From NCBI GenBank assembly GCA_002633005.1, contig NMRA01000165.1, forward strand, positions 529,958 through 593,957: DNA of 64,000 bases, read 5' to 3'. This DNA is from Phoronis australis (lineage: Eukaryota > Phoronida > Phoronidae). The position numbers and the translations under genes are program-made. Under the pieces are notes generated by a model, which worked only from the letters and a program-made list of their open reading frames with translations, searched no databases and was not told where the DNA came from. Of this stretch, positions 48,614 through 61,070 are shown piece after piece (the stretch's first letter is position 1; the number at the start of each line of letters is the position of its first letter).

Positions 48614-51189
48614 GTTAACGATTTAACATATATTAATCGGTTTTCTTTTACAAGGTTATAGTGCACTCTGAACCCAATGTCTAGGATATCGCAAAAAAGC
48701 AGGTGCTTAAGAGGATACTGAACTGTGTTATTATAACCTACATGAATTAGTTTACAAATAGTAAATCCTTTGAAGATAAAAATCAAACAATTTATTGTCG
48801 ACAGCAAGCGCATTCGATAGCAAATACACGTTTTGGGTGAATGTCCTAGCACGCTAAAAACTATTATGCAAATCTTGGTGTTTTGTAAAACCGGCTCGAG
48901 AGATTGTCAGAACAAGTTTTTTCCTTCAATCGTGTTTTGCAAAATCAGATTCGAAAACTATTTCTGCTTCCTGCTCTTGTTTCGAATTTCTAAGGAATTA
49001 ATTAATGACCCAAATTTATACTTCCACGAATTCAGTAGTCAGCTATTGATATATTGATATATCTTGGTGAATTTTGCCGACAAACATATTTCTAAGAAAT
49101 GTCACTAGTCAAAAAAGAAAATTACAAAATGACTGATTTGAGTAGTGAATTTTGTTCACGGTTTCGGAAACAAAATGTTAAAAGGACTGTTTAGGACGTC
49201 TTTCAGTGGTAACATTGGTTGAAAGATTTGTTCAGCATGTGTTTGAAATGCTTGGTTGTTCAACTACTTCAACGGTGATGTGTCAAACTAATGCACACCA
49301 TGATTAAAATGATTTTCAGTTTTGACGGAATGATCAACCTGTCCAAAATCGTACCACTAATTCAAGTCAATGCCAATCGACACAATTGCTGTCGTGGCAA
49401 GGGAAACTTACTCAAAAATCGCACTGTACAATCGAAAGAATTTTCTTACTGTGGTGGGTCTACCGTGAAACAAGATGATGGCCAAATCACGAGGCAGGTG
49501 GGGGTTGCTGATAACACGTAACTATGGTCGGGACGGCAAAACCATGGGTGCAGTGGGAATGACGGATGGGGTGGAACGAAGTTAGTGTCAAATGGGGGAT
49601 TTGCCCCCGTCTAAGTGAACCTTTCTATGGTTATTTGTCGATGATGCGATGGGTTTTACGTCACGGTGATTGTTCGGCGTGTCTCTTCAATGAAATCGTC
49701 GGGAGGGCAGCAGTTGGTTCGAGCACGGGAGCGAACTGGGCGGTCACGTACCGAGCACAACGCAAGCGTTTAGTCATATCCGTGATCTAACTGTGATTTT
49801 ACTCGCTCACCATGAACGTCACGATAGTATAGGTATTTTTCCATTTTCTCAGGTAATCAAAAATAGTGAACAAGTTAGTAGGGTCACGAAAACCGGGTGC
49901 GGCGGAATGAGCGGCTATCGAGGGCATAATAAGGCTGGTTTCAGGGGCGGATCCAGGATTTTGAGTTAGGGGGGCCAGGGCGCAGGAATAACCAGAATTT
50001 TGCCACACGCGCGCGCCCAGCCTAAAATGTAGGGATGCAGGGGTCTCGAATTTATGGGTTTGTGGACCTTGTTAGTAAAAAAAAACGGTAAACGGGGTTT
50101 GTTCAAGGCCTATGCATTGGGCTTTTGCTCCCTAACCCCTTGTGTGCGCGCCTATGCTACTCAGCAATTCGCACCCCGAACTCCAAAATGGTATTTGGGA
50201 GAATTTTAGGGGGGTCATGGCCCCCTTGCCTCCCCCCGCCCCTAAATTCGCCACTGGGTTTTGGTGTCGAAGAGGGAGATTAGAGGCCAAGGAGACGGGG
50301 GTGGATAAGTGGTGGCGACCGGGAACGAACAGGCTGATCTGAATCTGTCGTGATTGACCGTCGGCGAAAAACTTATGTTACTATGTCATTGATCGAGGGT
50401 GAGCTTTTCAAAGTTGAGGGATAATTGTGGATCATGCTTCGGGACGCAGGGTGAGATTTTCATCTGGTGGCTACCATACATGAACATTCTCTTCGAAAGA
50501 GTGTATTGGGCCTACATTCACATAGGGGGGTGGAGCTCCACCTATGAAAAGGGTTTCTTATCTCATTCACTCATCAGACAGTGATCGGGTCAATATTGTA
50601 CAACAAGAATGGACAACAGTTTATAATGGCCGCGTTACTAGCTTTATTACTTGATAAATAAACATTTTGCATAGTGTAAATCTCTACGAAAGGTTCATTT
50701 CAAGCCGTCTCGTTAATGTACGATACGAAAGACTATGAAAGCAGGACCAGAAAATGGGTCCCGTCAAACTTGAAAAGGTATGGTTTTGAATTTCATTTTG
50801 CCCTCTCTCTAAATGTTGTTCTGTACACACAGGGCAGGCGACTTAGTAGAACATTACACAAGAACTAAGCAAAATCGGATGGATGTAATAGTTTCCATTG
50901 GACCTCCCCGCAGAACTTAGTCAAAATGGCATACAGTTGGCCGGGAGTTTCGAACCCGCCTCGGCTAGAAAACGTAGCCCGCGGGTTTTCCGAGAGGCAG
51001 GATTGAAATTGAACCCAACGACAGTTTACGGTAACGATAAGGCAATGAATACGGACTGCAACTAAAACATGCAGCATTTACACATGTTAGGGGAATCTTT
51101 ATTCAGATATACGAATACATCATTAAAATCATTGTTACTGTACAACTTTTGCCTTGACGGTTCTGTGGAAGAGGAGCCTAACTTTGCGG
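48614..51189. other. Spacer after orphan gene
   Basis: It contains one MITE (49942-50256). No gene was recognised; small open frames show no conserved motif. Confidence 0.5.
49942..50256. mobile_element. hAT5-like MITE, longest copy, TSD GGTTT
   Basis: It runs from CAGGGGCGGATCCAGGATTT to AAATTCGCCACTG, with GGTTT at 49937-49941 and 50257-50261. It shares both ends with 27484-27629 but has a longer interior. Confidence 0.75.
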
Positions 51190-51890
51190 CCCCTGACAAG
51201 TTTCGGGGCTAATTCACCAAAATAATTATGTGCACATTATTTTTTTGGCTCACTATTATAATCTTATCGTGCGTGACTGGAGGTTTAGTTTCCAACTTAA
51301 GCTGGTTTATGTTTGTGATGTCTAGTCCTGGCGGCCGCGACGGAACTCAGTGATCGGGTTCTGAGCCACTGGCTGGGATAACAAGCGTTTTGTGTGTTTA
51401 GAACTGAAGAAAATCGCAAGTCTAAAAGTGCAACACACAGCTGTTTTCACCTGTCAGTATATCACGGAGGAATGGTTCGAATTTATCACCAAACAGACCC
51501 AAACTCCAATGATCGACCATGGTAAATTGGCTTACTGTGTACCGAACTCTGTAGGCTACGGTACGTTCAAATAGCTGTAAATCCGAAACAGTGAAATAAA
51601 ACAACACGTTTGTCCAAGAACTCGATGTATTTGTAAGGGTTTTACGTCGGATTTTGATGATTTATTGGTGTAAAACGATGAATTCAAGCTATAAGTTGAC
51701 ACCAGTAAGTGTGTTGTGAACGGCTGAACAGACTGCGTTCAAACCTATTACGTCATTGGTTAATTTCAGCACCTTTGTCTGCTGTCAGGTGTCAGGTTAA
51801 ACAACTGAACTTGCTGTTATCGAGTGGAACTACTCGATCTAAATTGATACAAAACATGTTGCTTTTTGGGTGGCATTCCCCTTTAAACAA
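51190..51890 (+). repeat. Interspersed repeat, plus-strand copy
   Basis: It pairs with 61490-62335 on the opposite strand. Shared segments include GGTTTAGTTTCCAACTT, TGGTTTATGTT, GGGATAACAAGCGTTTTG, AAATAAAACAACACGTTT and TCTAAATTGATACAAA. A stretch with CAGTATATCACGGAGGAATG could be remnant coding sequence, but no family was recognised. Confidence 0.65.
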
Positions 51891-52447
51891 ATTTCCACGC
51901 AGTGGTTCTGTTAAATCTTTTTTTCCTCGTTACACGATGTACATTTCACTATACTTCCCCAAGAATGAAGATAAGGCATTTTGCTAAATATAGGTGAAAT
52001 ATTGTGAAATGGAATTTTTTGAAATAAGGTTTGAGATATCCTTAAACGATATTTAAAAGTGAATCTCTTGTTGTGGATTTTTAAGTGACGTTATTAAACG
52101 GTAGATTTCTGTACTTTGGTAGAGCGAATTTTCTTGAAAGCCACTTGAGTAGAACAGAGGATGGTTCTTTTATCATACCCGCTTGCGTTCCGTAGACACA
52201 AGACAGTCTCGAGATAAAATAGCTTTAGTGCGTGCTTCACTTCTAGTACTTGGCGATATCTCGGGTAAACTTGCGTGGTCTTACTAGTTGAGTCGAAAAA
52301 TCGAAAAATGCCCCCCCCCCGTGCACCCCCCGGACTTCAACTTTTAACTTGCATTTTTGCAAAGCAAAACGTGTGAAAACCATAAAAAGATGTTAACAAG
52401 CCGAAAAAGTGTCCCACGTGCGTTTTTATGCAAATTAGTGCCACCAT

Positions 52448-53155
52448 TACCGATTTTTCGTTATATGATGATATCTCACTTTCTTATTCTTGTAAGTGAA
52501 CAAATCAAGTGTCAAAACCAATATTTTGAGGGTTAAGCATAATAGAATAATTTTCTTCATAATATATTACATCTAATTTGTATTATACGGTTACTTACAA
52601 CCAATACTACACTGAAGGTGTACATAAGCCAATATAAACACTAAATGTGCAGCTCTCAGTGTTTATATAATCAGCTCTTTAATGAGCCAAATTTCAACAA
52701 ATGTTTTAAATATCTCAAGAAATTAAGTTTAACTTGTTAAATGCAGTTATCGTCATTATTTTGACATTTGTCTCTTTATTTTGATACCAGTCCTTAGGGT
52801 NTACCGATTTTTCGTTATATGATGATATCTCACTTTCTTATTCTTGTAAGTGAACAAATCAAGTGTCAAAACCAATATTTTGAGGGTTAAGCATAATAGA
52901 ATATTTTTCTTCATAATATATTACATCTAATTTGTATTATACGGTTACTTACAACCAATACTACACTGAAGGTGTACATAAGCCAATATAAACACTAAAT
53001 GTGCAGCTCTCAGTGTTTATATAATCAGCTCTTTAATGAGCCAAATTTCAACAAATGTTTTAAATATCTCAAGAAATTAAGTTTAACTTGTTAAATGCAG
53101 TTATCGTCATTATTTTGACATTTGTCTCTTTATTTTGATACCAGTCCTTAGGGTT
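52448..53155 (+). repeat. About 353-bp exact tandem duplication split by a single N (52801)
   Basis: The block from TACCGATTTTTCGTTATATG to CCAGTCCTTAGGGT occurs immediately before and immediately after the N at 52801. It is identical apart from a base or two. Read as an assembly join. Confidence 0.85.
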
Positions 53156-53669
53156 TATTTTGCATTACTCATCTCTATTTATAGCCTCAAGGGCCTACTT
53201 TTGTATTCATACATTTCTCTACGCGACACCTGATTGGTCGCCCATATTTGCTTTGTTCAGTTCAACGGGGTCTCTCTCATTCAGCCACCTACCTCGTCGT
53301 CTACAAGACCTACGTTCGTTCTCTGCATTTTTCCCCACCCCCATCTCGGGTGTCGGTTCCACTTTCTCTTTTCTCATATACATTTCCTGTTAGGTTTTTT
53401 CAAGTTTTGTGTTCATTTCTGTACTTTTCCTTTAAGCCCTTCAGGCAGTTCTTTTGTTTTGTTCCCTCTTTCAGGGCTATTCATTGTACACGCCGGTGGG
53501 CGTTTTGTCCATGCCCATCTTGCAGAGTCTTAGTTAGTTTTATCTATTTACGTCATAATAAATGGCAATATTCGCAATCCTCCTCTTGTTTTACTCTGCA
53601 ACATAGCTCGGGGCGTACCCCGGGCAAAATAGATTACTAATAAAAAAACTTGAGGAAATGGTTGCAGAA

Positions 53670-55400
53670 TTATGGACAATCATTAGGTGTTGATGTCACT
53701 GATTACATGCTGTAACACTCCATGCCACTTTCATTGCTTTCCGTGAAACGTCCATACAATTCTCCACTTTTCTCTCCCATGTCTGCTTCACAAACATTGG
53801 TGAGCAAGAAATCAATCAGTAAGTTTGGTAAGATAAGACCACGCGATCACACATCTTGTAACGCTCTTTCGTCAGTCTGCATCCATCCTTGTCCGTCGTC
53901 TTGACTGCTCAATTATGGGTTCGCAAGCACGCTGGTACAAGGTGATTCGGTGATTTACTCGTTGGGTGTGAGGTTTCAGTGCAGACTGGCATGGGGGATG
54001 TCGAGCACGGTCAATCTTGGACTTGTAAGAATTTCATCTTCACCAACCATTTGCGTTGCGTCTTGGCATGAGTAGCATCTATCGATGACTCACGACTCTG
54101 ACCGTACATGAGGCAAACTTGCATGCCAATCAACGTCAGGTTGTCCGAATGCACGTGAAATTTTGGATTCTTTTCTAGATTTTTAAGGGGACCAACCTTT
54201 TCTTTACGTTTAAACGCACTAGTGCAATCTTCTCCAGTGTATACATAAAATCCAAGTAGAGCTTCACAGTAGTCTTTTCCCGAGGATTTTGCCATGTCGG
54301 AGAGATTCAGTAGTCACCGATGTTTTCCATACCCTGTATCTAGATATACGGTTGACTTTATAGCGTGCCTGCATCAGAATGACAAAGACACCAGTGTCAG
54401 GGATTCTGACGACGTCGTTTCTGTACCCAAGTGAGGCAGCGTACTGGAGGTACCAAACAATTCTTAAGCCAGTCTCTTATTGGTAACTGTAGATATTTGT
54501 GATCTCCTGAGTATGAACATCAAATCACTTTTATAATTACATAATGACATTGTAAATTAGTTAAGTAAGAAATACTCACAAAGTTCTGTTCAGAAAAAAA
54601 ATTACAGATGCCTGTCTACAATCAGGATGGCCGCATCTCGGTTTTATCCAACCTGGAAAGTGCCTTCTCACCACTCCAGACCTGCAGTAACAGTTGACAG
54701 AGTTGCTTTTTGTTGTCATTGTTTGCAAGAAAGATTTTGAAGTCATACGGCTTTTGTGTACCTGGTCCACCCAAAATTATTTTCTCTGAACTGCGAAATT
54801 ACCACATGTTGGAGCGAGATTAGCTAACTCGTGGAGAAGTGCAAAACCATCTTGGATCAAAAGAACATCCTCACGATAATGAGTTTTCTGGCGAAATGCC
54901 GTTCAGAAAATAATGCGAAATGGAGACTTTGTTGGTCTTAGAAAAAAATCCTGGTGTTCCAAGACTAGGGGGTGTGGGTATCAGGCAGTACTTCATGAGT
55001 TCTGGCATGTTCAATGGCTCACCCAGTATCGGGGATTTAACGGATTGATCTAAAACCCTCTCAACCCCCTTGACCCCCTCGACCCACAACCCCCACGACC
55101 TGCAGCAATAGATGCATTTACACATTGCATAATCATTTTACGTCTCTGAGTGACTTTCCCATATGACTTGCCTACGCAAGAATCAGATCTAGCTCTAGCC
55201 TGGTGGTTAAAACAGAAAGTGGTGTAGGAACATGATCTGATATAGCCGATTAAGAGCGTGCTTTTGTTGTCATGGAAATAGTTCCACGAGTAGGTACCAA
55301 TTGCTTTGTTCTACTAAACTTGTTTCCATGGATGGGTCAACATCAAAGTCCTGAATTTGGATAAAAATAGAAGGTTTTGATGCCCCACACAGTACTTCTG
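53670..55400 (-). pseudogene. Decayed transposon-associated gene (TGEDCTSAFK family)
   Basis: Minus-strand blocks appear in the right order but different frames. RGTISMTTKARS lies near 55280, KPYDFKIFLANNDNKKQL at about 54750 and TGEDCTSAFKRKEKVGPLKN at about 54230. Then come CLMYGQSRESSIDA at about 54100, RHPPCQSALKPHTQRVNHR at about 53970, and DGQGWMQTD followed by RGLILPNLL, where a TGA replaces the expected Trp. These blocks match a repetitive protein family common in invertebrate genomes and often linked to mobile DNA; a nuclease-like fold is suspected. Frameshifts and stops show it is dead. It is the best candidate for the element's own gene. Confidence 0.55.
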
Positions 55401-56670
55401 CTCCATGTGTTGAGTGTTTTACACCTGTACCATGTTCAAGATAGCTTGTACTACTTACTTGTTGTTCTTAAGTAATGTTTGACCCACAAAACACGAGTCC
55501 AAACATTTAGTTCTTTCAATTATATGAAATAGTCGGCGACATATTGTGAAATAACGCAAAATCGGTAATGGCGGCACTAATTTGCATAAAAAACATACGA
55601 GAGACATTTTTCAGCTTGTTAACATCATTTTTCTGTTTTCATACATATTTTCCTTCATAAAAATTCAACTTAGAAGTTGAAGTCTGGGGTGTGCACGGAG
55701 GGCCATTTTTCGACTAGACTATACTTTTTGGCGACTTTCTTGCGTCTATGAAACGTAATCTTAGTATGTTACGTAAGATAGAACATTTCAAATTTCTCCA
55801 AAAACCTTTCGTTGCCAAAACTGTCAAGCAAGCGCTAGCATGAATGGAAACATCTTACTGTCTCATGGCGTTCAAATTACGTGCGACCAGTCTCTATCTC
55901 TCCTGCTACACCTCATCTTGGTAGTTGTCCAATCACAAGAGGAGAACGTTACGACAAATGCTTGAAACAATATTTTCGTAACTGTGTTGTGACTACTATC
56001 TCTGTCGTTAACGAGACTCACTTTTCAATGATCGATTCTTCGCAAAGGGTGAGATTCGACGGTCAGGTACTGATAGAAACGAATTTTCACAGGACACGCA
56101 ATCAAGCTGGTAAAGTGAAATTATTTTTATTCCATTTTGAGATCGTTATCGGTAATGGTAGCGATTTGCGCAGTCGACTGCACGCGAGAGAACGACGTGA
56201 CTATTCGCGATGCAACGATGTCGCGTGAATGGGCGGCCAAATTGCGCGGGAAGCTTTTGGCGCGCAAAGTAAATAACAGCCGACAGAGAAGAAATTCTGT
56301 TGATACAGATGACGAATTTCTAATAACATAGAGAACCGCCGATAGTTTATCTATTTCGTGTCAAATTACAACATGCACGCCGCCCATAAATACTGCATAA
56401 TGACAATCATGGGATTGCGTGCGCAAATTTGAAATTCAAATTCACGCTTTTACTGCCATGACTAAGGCTCAAGCAACGCGATAACGGGAGGTGACGTCGC
56501 GGGAATGGAGCATCTTCCATTTTCATTTCCATTTGCGTGACGTCATCTCTTCACAACCGTTGCTCGTGTGCACTGTGGACACTTCAACAAAAATTTATTT
56601 GTTCCAATTGATCGCGAATTAATTCGCGCCGTTCGCACGCTTGCAGTTTGCCTTGGCCTTTATACCACTC

Positions 56671-56917
56671 CATGCGCGCACCCAAGGGGGCTCGGGGGGC
56701 TCAAACGAACTCCCCCATTTGGCGAAGTGGGCAAAAAGGTCCGCCTCTGAGAGACAAAAAGTCCGAGAAAATGAAACAAAAGTCCACTAAGCAAGCGCAA
56801 ACGCGAAATTTACAGTGGTGCTCCCGTTTTTTTTAAGTCCGTCCGCATTTTTGTTACCAAAAGGTCCATAACGTCAGGAATTCGAGCCCCCCAAATGGAA
56901 GGCTGGGTGCGCGCATG
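56671..56917. mobile_element. MITE-like hairpin with CATGCGCGCACCCA ends
   Basis: The left end is CATGCGCGCACCCA and the right end TGGGTGCGCGCATG, a perfect 14-bp inverted repeat. A second inverted block follows inside (GGGGGGCTC / GAGCCCCCC). Length is 247 bp. No target duplication was resolved. Confidence 0.65.
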
Positions 56918-57129
56918 CAATTACCAAAATAAAATCCTACTTTTTGGTACTAGAATTGATTTCTGAGCTTGTGAAAAAATACCAAATCCTCGATGCTGAA
57001 AACTTAAGTCTATATGGCAGTTGAAGTTGCTTGGCCCGTCGTTTAATGCACCGAAAGCTATATAGCTTGAAACAGAAAGTGAACAACTCGTGAAACTAAT
57101 CTCGACATGTTTTACTTCTTTTTAGTTGC

Positions 57130-57330
57130 GGGTGGTTGCTTTTAGTCAGTGGGCCCTGAGCCGTAGAAGTTTTAAAAAGTTTTGTGAGCATTTTCACCTG
57201 GCAATTTTATTTTGACATTTTCCACCTCATTCATAGGTGTAATTTTTAAATCTAAAATGTTTCCCCGGTTTAAAGTTGCGCATTTTTGTGTATTTGTGTT
57301 GATACTAAACAAGCAGTTTTAACTGAACGA
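57130..57330 (+). repeat. Dispersed repeat, copy related to 63160-63330
   Basis: It shares GTGGGCC, GTTTTTGTGAGNA, GCAATNTTATTTTG and TAAAGTTGCNCATTTTTG in the same order and orientation as 63160-63330. Confidence 0.5.
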
Positions 57331-58294
57331 GTATGCGAAAGGTGGTGATATTCTGTCAACAAAAGATATGATAAATAGGAAATCTGAGCAAGTAGGAAAA
57401 AGTAGGACAAAGTGGAGCTTAATTGTGGATTACTTTTCGTCAATTTGTAGCAAAGATATTCACTCTATACGGCAACCACAATCAAGACACATTACAGGGT
57501 CAGAGTAATACACAGATTTAACTTCGTTTAACTCTGGCGCGCTCTTCTGCCAAAAATTTCGACTCTTGGCCTCCTATGACGCCGTTTAAGTAACCAACAT
57601 ATAATTTTTTGAAACAATTTCGGCAGATGAAAATGTAAGTAGTATGGAATATAATCTCATTCCTTGAAACACCAAAATGCCGAACATCGATTATTGATCA
57701 ACATTTGCCGAATAACTGGAGTTTTAACGTATGGTCTTAATCTGCTCATTTTTGGTCAATTGCAATGATCTAATATTTCAATAGTATACAAAAGTAAAAG
57801 TGTAATGAAAATTGCTCGAACCATTGTTTTTTATAAAGCTAATGTTGTATTTATTACCTTTCATTTATTAATGCAAATTTTGTTGTTCATGGACATTTTT
57901 CTTAAAAGTTGTGTTTTATAAGTGTCTGGTTAAAACGTTCACCTACATAACTGCGTCCGTGTTTTAATAAAGTTTGATACAGTTCCATTATGTAGCCTTG
58001 GCCATACCTATCGTACCGCTATGGAAGTCACATCATACAAACAATATTTATCACTTCAGGATGGTGATGTAAATTACTGTTTATGTGAGCTGAAGTGATT
58101 GGAATCGTTTTTATATCTCAGACCAAAACAGTAAAATTGTGGATACACTTCTTGCAGAAAAAAACACTCCTTCGGCTTCATATTTTAAAGTCAGTACAAA
58201 ATGAATCTTATGCCGACCATAAATAACCAGGCCATTTGAAGTTATTGTAACTTCTGGACGTGTGGTTTATTATTTGTTACTCATCGTTTAGGAA

Positions 58295-58711
58295 ATGGAA
58301 GCAAGAGAAATGATTGATAAGAACAGCCGGAGAAATAAGGGCGAAATAACCGAATTTGAGGATGTTTTGCGATTGATTGGGAAATGTGGTCGCGTTCAAA
58401 TTTATCACCTGATTGTTTTGGGAGCCGTTGTATTAGCCACAGCTGTTCACAACCTCGGGATGGTTATGCTTGGTGCTGTTCCAAGTCACCGATGTGCGGC
58501 GGATCCAGAAGACAGTGGCAATGTGACGTCGCTTGCAATCATTGCCTTCACGAATAGCAGCAGTGATGACGAAAGTAACCAGTGCAGCGTTGTTGTGTAT
58601 AACGAAACATTTGGTGGCGACAACAGCTCTGGTGTAGTGACGCCGTGTTCTCTGGCAAGCAGGAAATGGCATTATGACAGAGACGTTTTTACCAAGACAA
58701 TAGTTAGTGAG
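58295..58711 (+). CDS. SLC22-like coding exon 1
   Basis: Starts at ATG 58295, with 139 codons ending ATAGTTAGTGAG|GTAAGC. A CGTTTAG acceptor-like site 4 bases upstream suggests a spliced 5' UTR. Confidence 0.85.
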
Positions 58712-59509
58712 GTAAGCTCTATGAGTATGCAAGCCTTAAAAGAGAACCGTAATTTATTCTGAATAAATTTTGCATAGTTTTCTATGAGTCGTTGATTAAT
58801 TTCACTAAAATAATTCAACATCAAAAATAAACTTATATTCTCTAACGAAGCTAAAAAAAATCGCCCGCTTGGAGCCCCACACAATCTCAAACTTAGCAAG
58901 CTGATAAAACCAGCATGCCGAGCCGAAATAGTATGTGTATAATTTTTAAATATTAACATAATGTTAATGTTATGTAGGACCTTACTGACACGTCTGTGTG
59001 AATGTCACTGACCCATCGTGTTATCAGTACTCGTGGCTAACTCGAAATCGAACTCGATACATAACATTATTCGACAACCCACACAGCATTTTTTTACTCT
59101 GTAACATAACTCGTAGCACACCCCAGCCAAGATACAAACTCGGGTAAAGACGCGAAATTTCGAGTTGAGACTAGATTTTTTTTGCTTTAATGCTGGTGTC
59201 ATCAAGAGCAAAATAGGATTAGACAATTATTCACGTTAGCTAATATATACTAGAACATAGAATAATAGACACTTATCGCATTAAAGTATAATGCAAAATT
59301 TCAAAACAATGTAGAATTCTCTTTCAAGTATGAACATTAGACCCCGTGCTCTAGCGTTGCTATTTGTACGTGAAATTCTACATTATTTTATCTATTTACA
59401 TTTAGTGGGACTTGGTGTGCGAATCCAAATGGATGGGAGCTTTCTCACAAATGATCTATTTCATTGGATATTCACTCGGATGCCTCGTCGTCAGCCATCT
59501 TTCTGATAA
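58295..59509 (+). CDS. SLC22-type organic ion transporter, first two coding exons (partial)
   Basis: This encodes the N-terminal part of an SLC22-family (organic cation/anion transporter-like) major facilitator protein. Coding exons are 58295-58711 and 59406-59509, joined in phase 0 (GAG|GTAAGC; TTACATTTAG|TGG). Family features visible: FEDVLRLIGKCGRVQIYHL at about 22-40, a first membrane helix (about 40-62), AVPSHRC at its end, and a long extracellular loop with four N-x-S/T sequons (NVTS, NSSS, NETF, NSSG). After the loop come SEWDLVCESKWMG and a second helix, IYFIGYSLGCLVVSHLSDK. Exon 2 ends in phase 2 at a GTATGA donor, within the SDK/R-GRK loop of the family. About 174 of an expected 500-600 residues are present; the other ten helices must lie right of the window or in exons not recognised here. 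The substrate cannot be inferred. Confidence 0.85.
59406..59509 (+). CDS. SLC22-like coding exon 2
   Basis: Encodes WDLVCESKWMGAFSQM and transmembrane helix 2. It is too short to show as a long frame and was found from the WDLVC signature after the acceptor. Confidence 0.85.
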
Positions 59510-59665
59510 GTATGAACCATGCATGCACAAGCCATTTTAAAGCGCCAGGTTTCGGTGCAGATGGCACTTGTACGTGACTAGTGACAACTTGTGTAGGCGG
59601 TGATCATTTGCAGCCAATACCTGGTGTCAATGTTATGAAAACTAAGCCACTGGGCAAGTTCTCAA

Positions 59666-59709
59666 GTACCGAAAAAACGGTGACCTTGTACCGAAAAAAC
59701 GGTGACCTT
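59666..59709. repeat. 22-bp tandem duplication
   Basis: GTACCGAAAAAACGGTGACC plus TT occurs twice head-to-tail. Confidence 0.85.
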
Positions 59710-60861
59710 ATGACTAAGTTGTATTAAAAAAGCACTGGAGTGATCGAACCATTTTTACCCAAAAATGCTTCGTTCAACTCGATGATTATTCATCTTTTGC
59801 TTGAGTCCAAAAATTCATGATCCCCGTCATTTGTGTCGCAAAATTAGCAGTCTTGTGTCTTTCTTATTCTTAACAGTAGCACAAATAAAAGTAAACGAAG
59901 AACCGACATCATGTGAGTTTTTCCAATCTGCAAAATTTTCATGCTATGAACAAAGCTAGTAATTACCCAATTTTTGCGTTCATGTGATAAAATTTCAAGA
60001 TTTCGAAAAAATCATCAAAAAGAGTAGCATGAAAGGGTCTAATTTTTCATCGTTTAAATAAAAAGTTGGTTTTATGAAACTTTACAGGAACGTTATCTAT
60101 CTGATAATATGGCGGATATTGACGTGTGTTCCCGCTATTTAGATGAAAACAAAACACAACTATAAACAACCAATACCGTCGTGAGTCGTCGTAAAATTAT
60201 TTTTTCAGCAGATCGTGTCGAATCTACACCTTGGGGATGCTAACGTCGACTTGTTCACTGTATATGCACTTATGCGCTCAAAGAAGTCGAACTGGCAGCA
60301 GCTTTTAAAAATCGCCATTGTTTACATCAAACGTCAAAGGTCACATTTTCTGTATAAAAGCCTATATCGTACCATACCAAATGAGGAGACGTGTTTTGGC
60401 GTGTTTTCGACGAAGTGACGAGCAGCTGACAGATCATTTTTTTTAATTTGAAACTAAAGGCAAATGCTTTGACATCAAGAGGAATTCAAAATGTTTTCGA
60501 ACAAACCGTGAAAAGACCTGGTGAACAGTTTGACCTCTGTTTAAGTGGCAGAGAACCACTTTCAGTAATGCAGTTTAGTTTGATTTTCACATTTCATGCT
60601 ACTTTAAAACCCAACTTTTGCTGCAGTCTCCACTCTGCACGCGAGCAACGCGGATGCGCTGGGGGCGACATCGCGCGACTGAAAATTGAAATGGAGCACG
60701 CTCCATTTCCGAGACGAGACCTTCCGTTATTGCGCTAACCAATTACGGCGCATAAATTCGTTATAAGGACGAATGCCTTCGTCCTCATTCTCGTGAACAG
60801 CGTTACACTGGACACACGGTTTGTTCTGTCTCGCGACGGTTGTCCATGTACTTACAGGGGT

Positions 60862-61070
60862 GTCCATTCAAGATCACTTTTTACACCAACATGGCCGAAA
60901 AATAACTACACAAGAAATAGTAGACAATATCATCATTCGCTATGCAGAAAATGACATATTTCGGCTAAAAATTTTGGAATCGCTATTGATCAGTCACGAA
61001 AAACCTGGGTTGAATGAACAGCTCACAGGTGTGTATCGCACGCTGGCTGTTTCGAAGGGGTTGCGGGCTT
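60862..61070 (+). pseudogene. Retroelement C-terminal fragment (Penelope-like or non-LTR tail)
   Basis: The frame reads SIQDHFLHQHGRKITTQEI, then IIIRYAENDIFRLKILESLL and EKPGLNEQLTGVYRTL. A basic helix, LKILESLLI and KPxLNEQxTG in that order is the usual end of GIY-YIG-bearing retroelement proteins. No reverse transcriptase lies upstream, so it is a truncated insertion. The Penelope assignment is tentative. Confidence 0.5.

Larger units (their letters stand above)
52283..55724. mobile_element. 3.4-kb DNA element with about 170-bp inverted ends
   Basis: The left end, from AGTCGAAAAAT through GACTTCAACTT, GATGTTAACAAGC and CAAATTAGTGCC to CATTACCGATTTT, reappears in that order on the minus strand from about 55724 down to 55560. 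The ends are diverged, so the element is old. Inside are a decayed minus-strand gene (53670-55400) and a CT-rich stretch at 53160-53600. A duplicated block (52448-53155) interrupts the left part and looks like an assembly fault. Target duplications were not identified. Confidence 0.6.
55725..58294. other. Spacer upstream of the SLC22 gene
   Basis: It contains a MITE-like element (56671-56917) and a repeat related to 63160-63330 (57130-57330). An open frame at 55881-56228 has no recognised domain. The SLC22 promoter should lie near its right end. Confidence 0.45.

Noticed and set aside
50940-50975. tRNA B-box-like sequence (minus strand GGGTTCGAAACTCC)
   Set aside because: No A box or acceptor-stem pairing at the right distance could be found.
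53234-53640. Plus-strand frames rich in Ser, Phe and Pro inside the 52-55 kb element
   Set aside because: They come from a CT-rich stretch and have no family features; the better coding signal in this element is on the minus strand.
55881-56331. Open frames with basic residues upstream of the SLC22 gene
   Set aside because: No domain, no splice signals in agreement, and the area is bounded by repeats.
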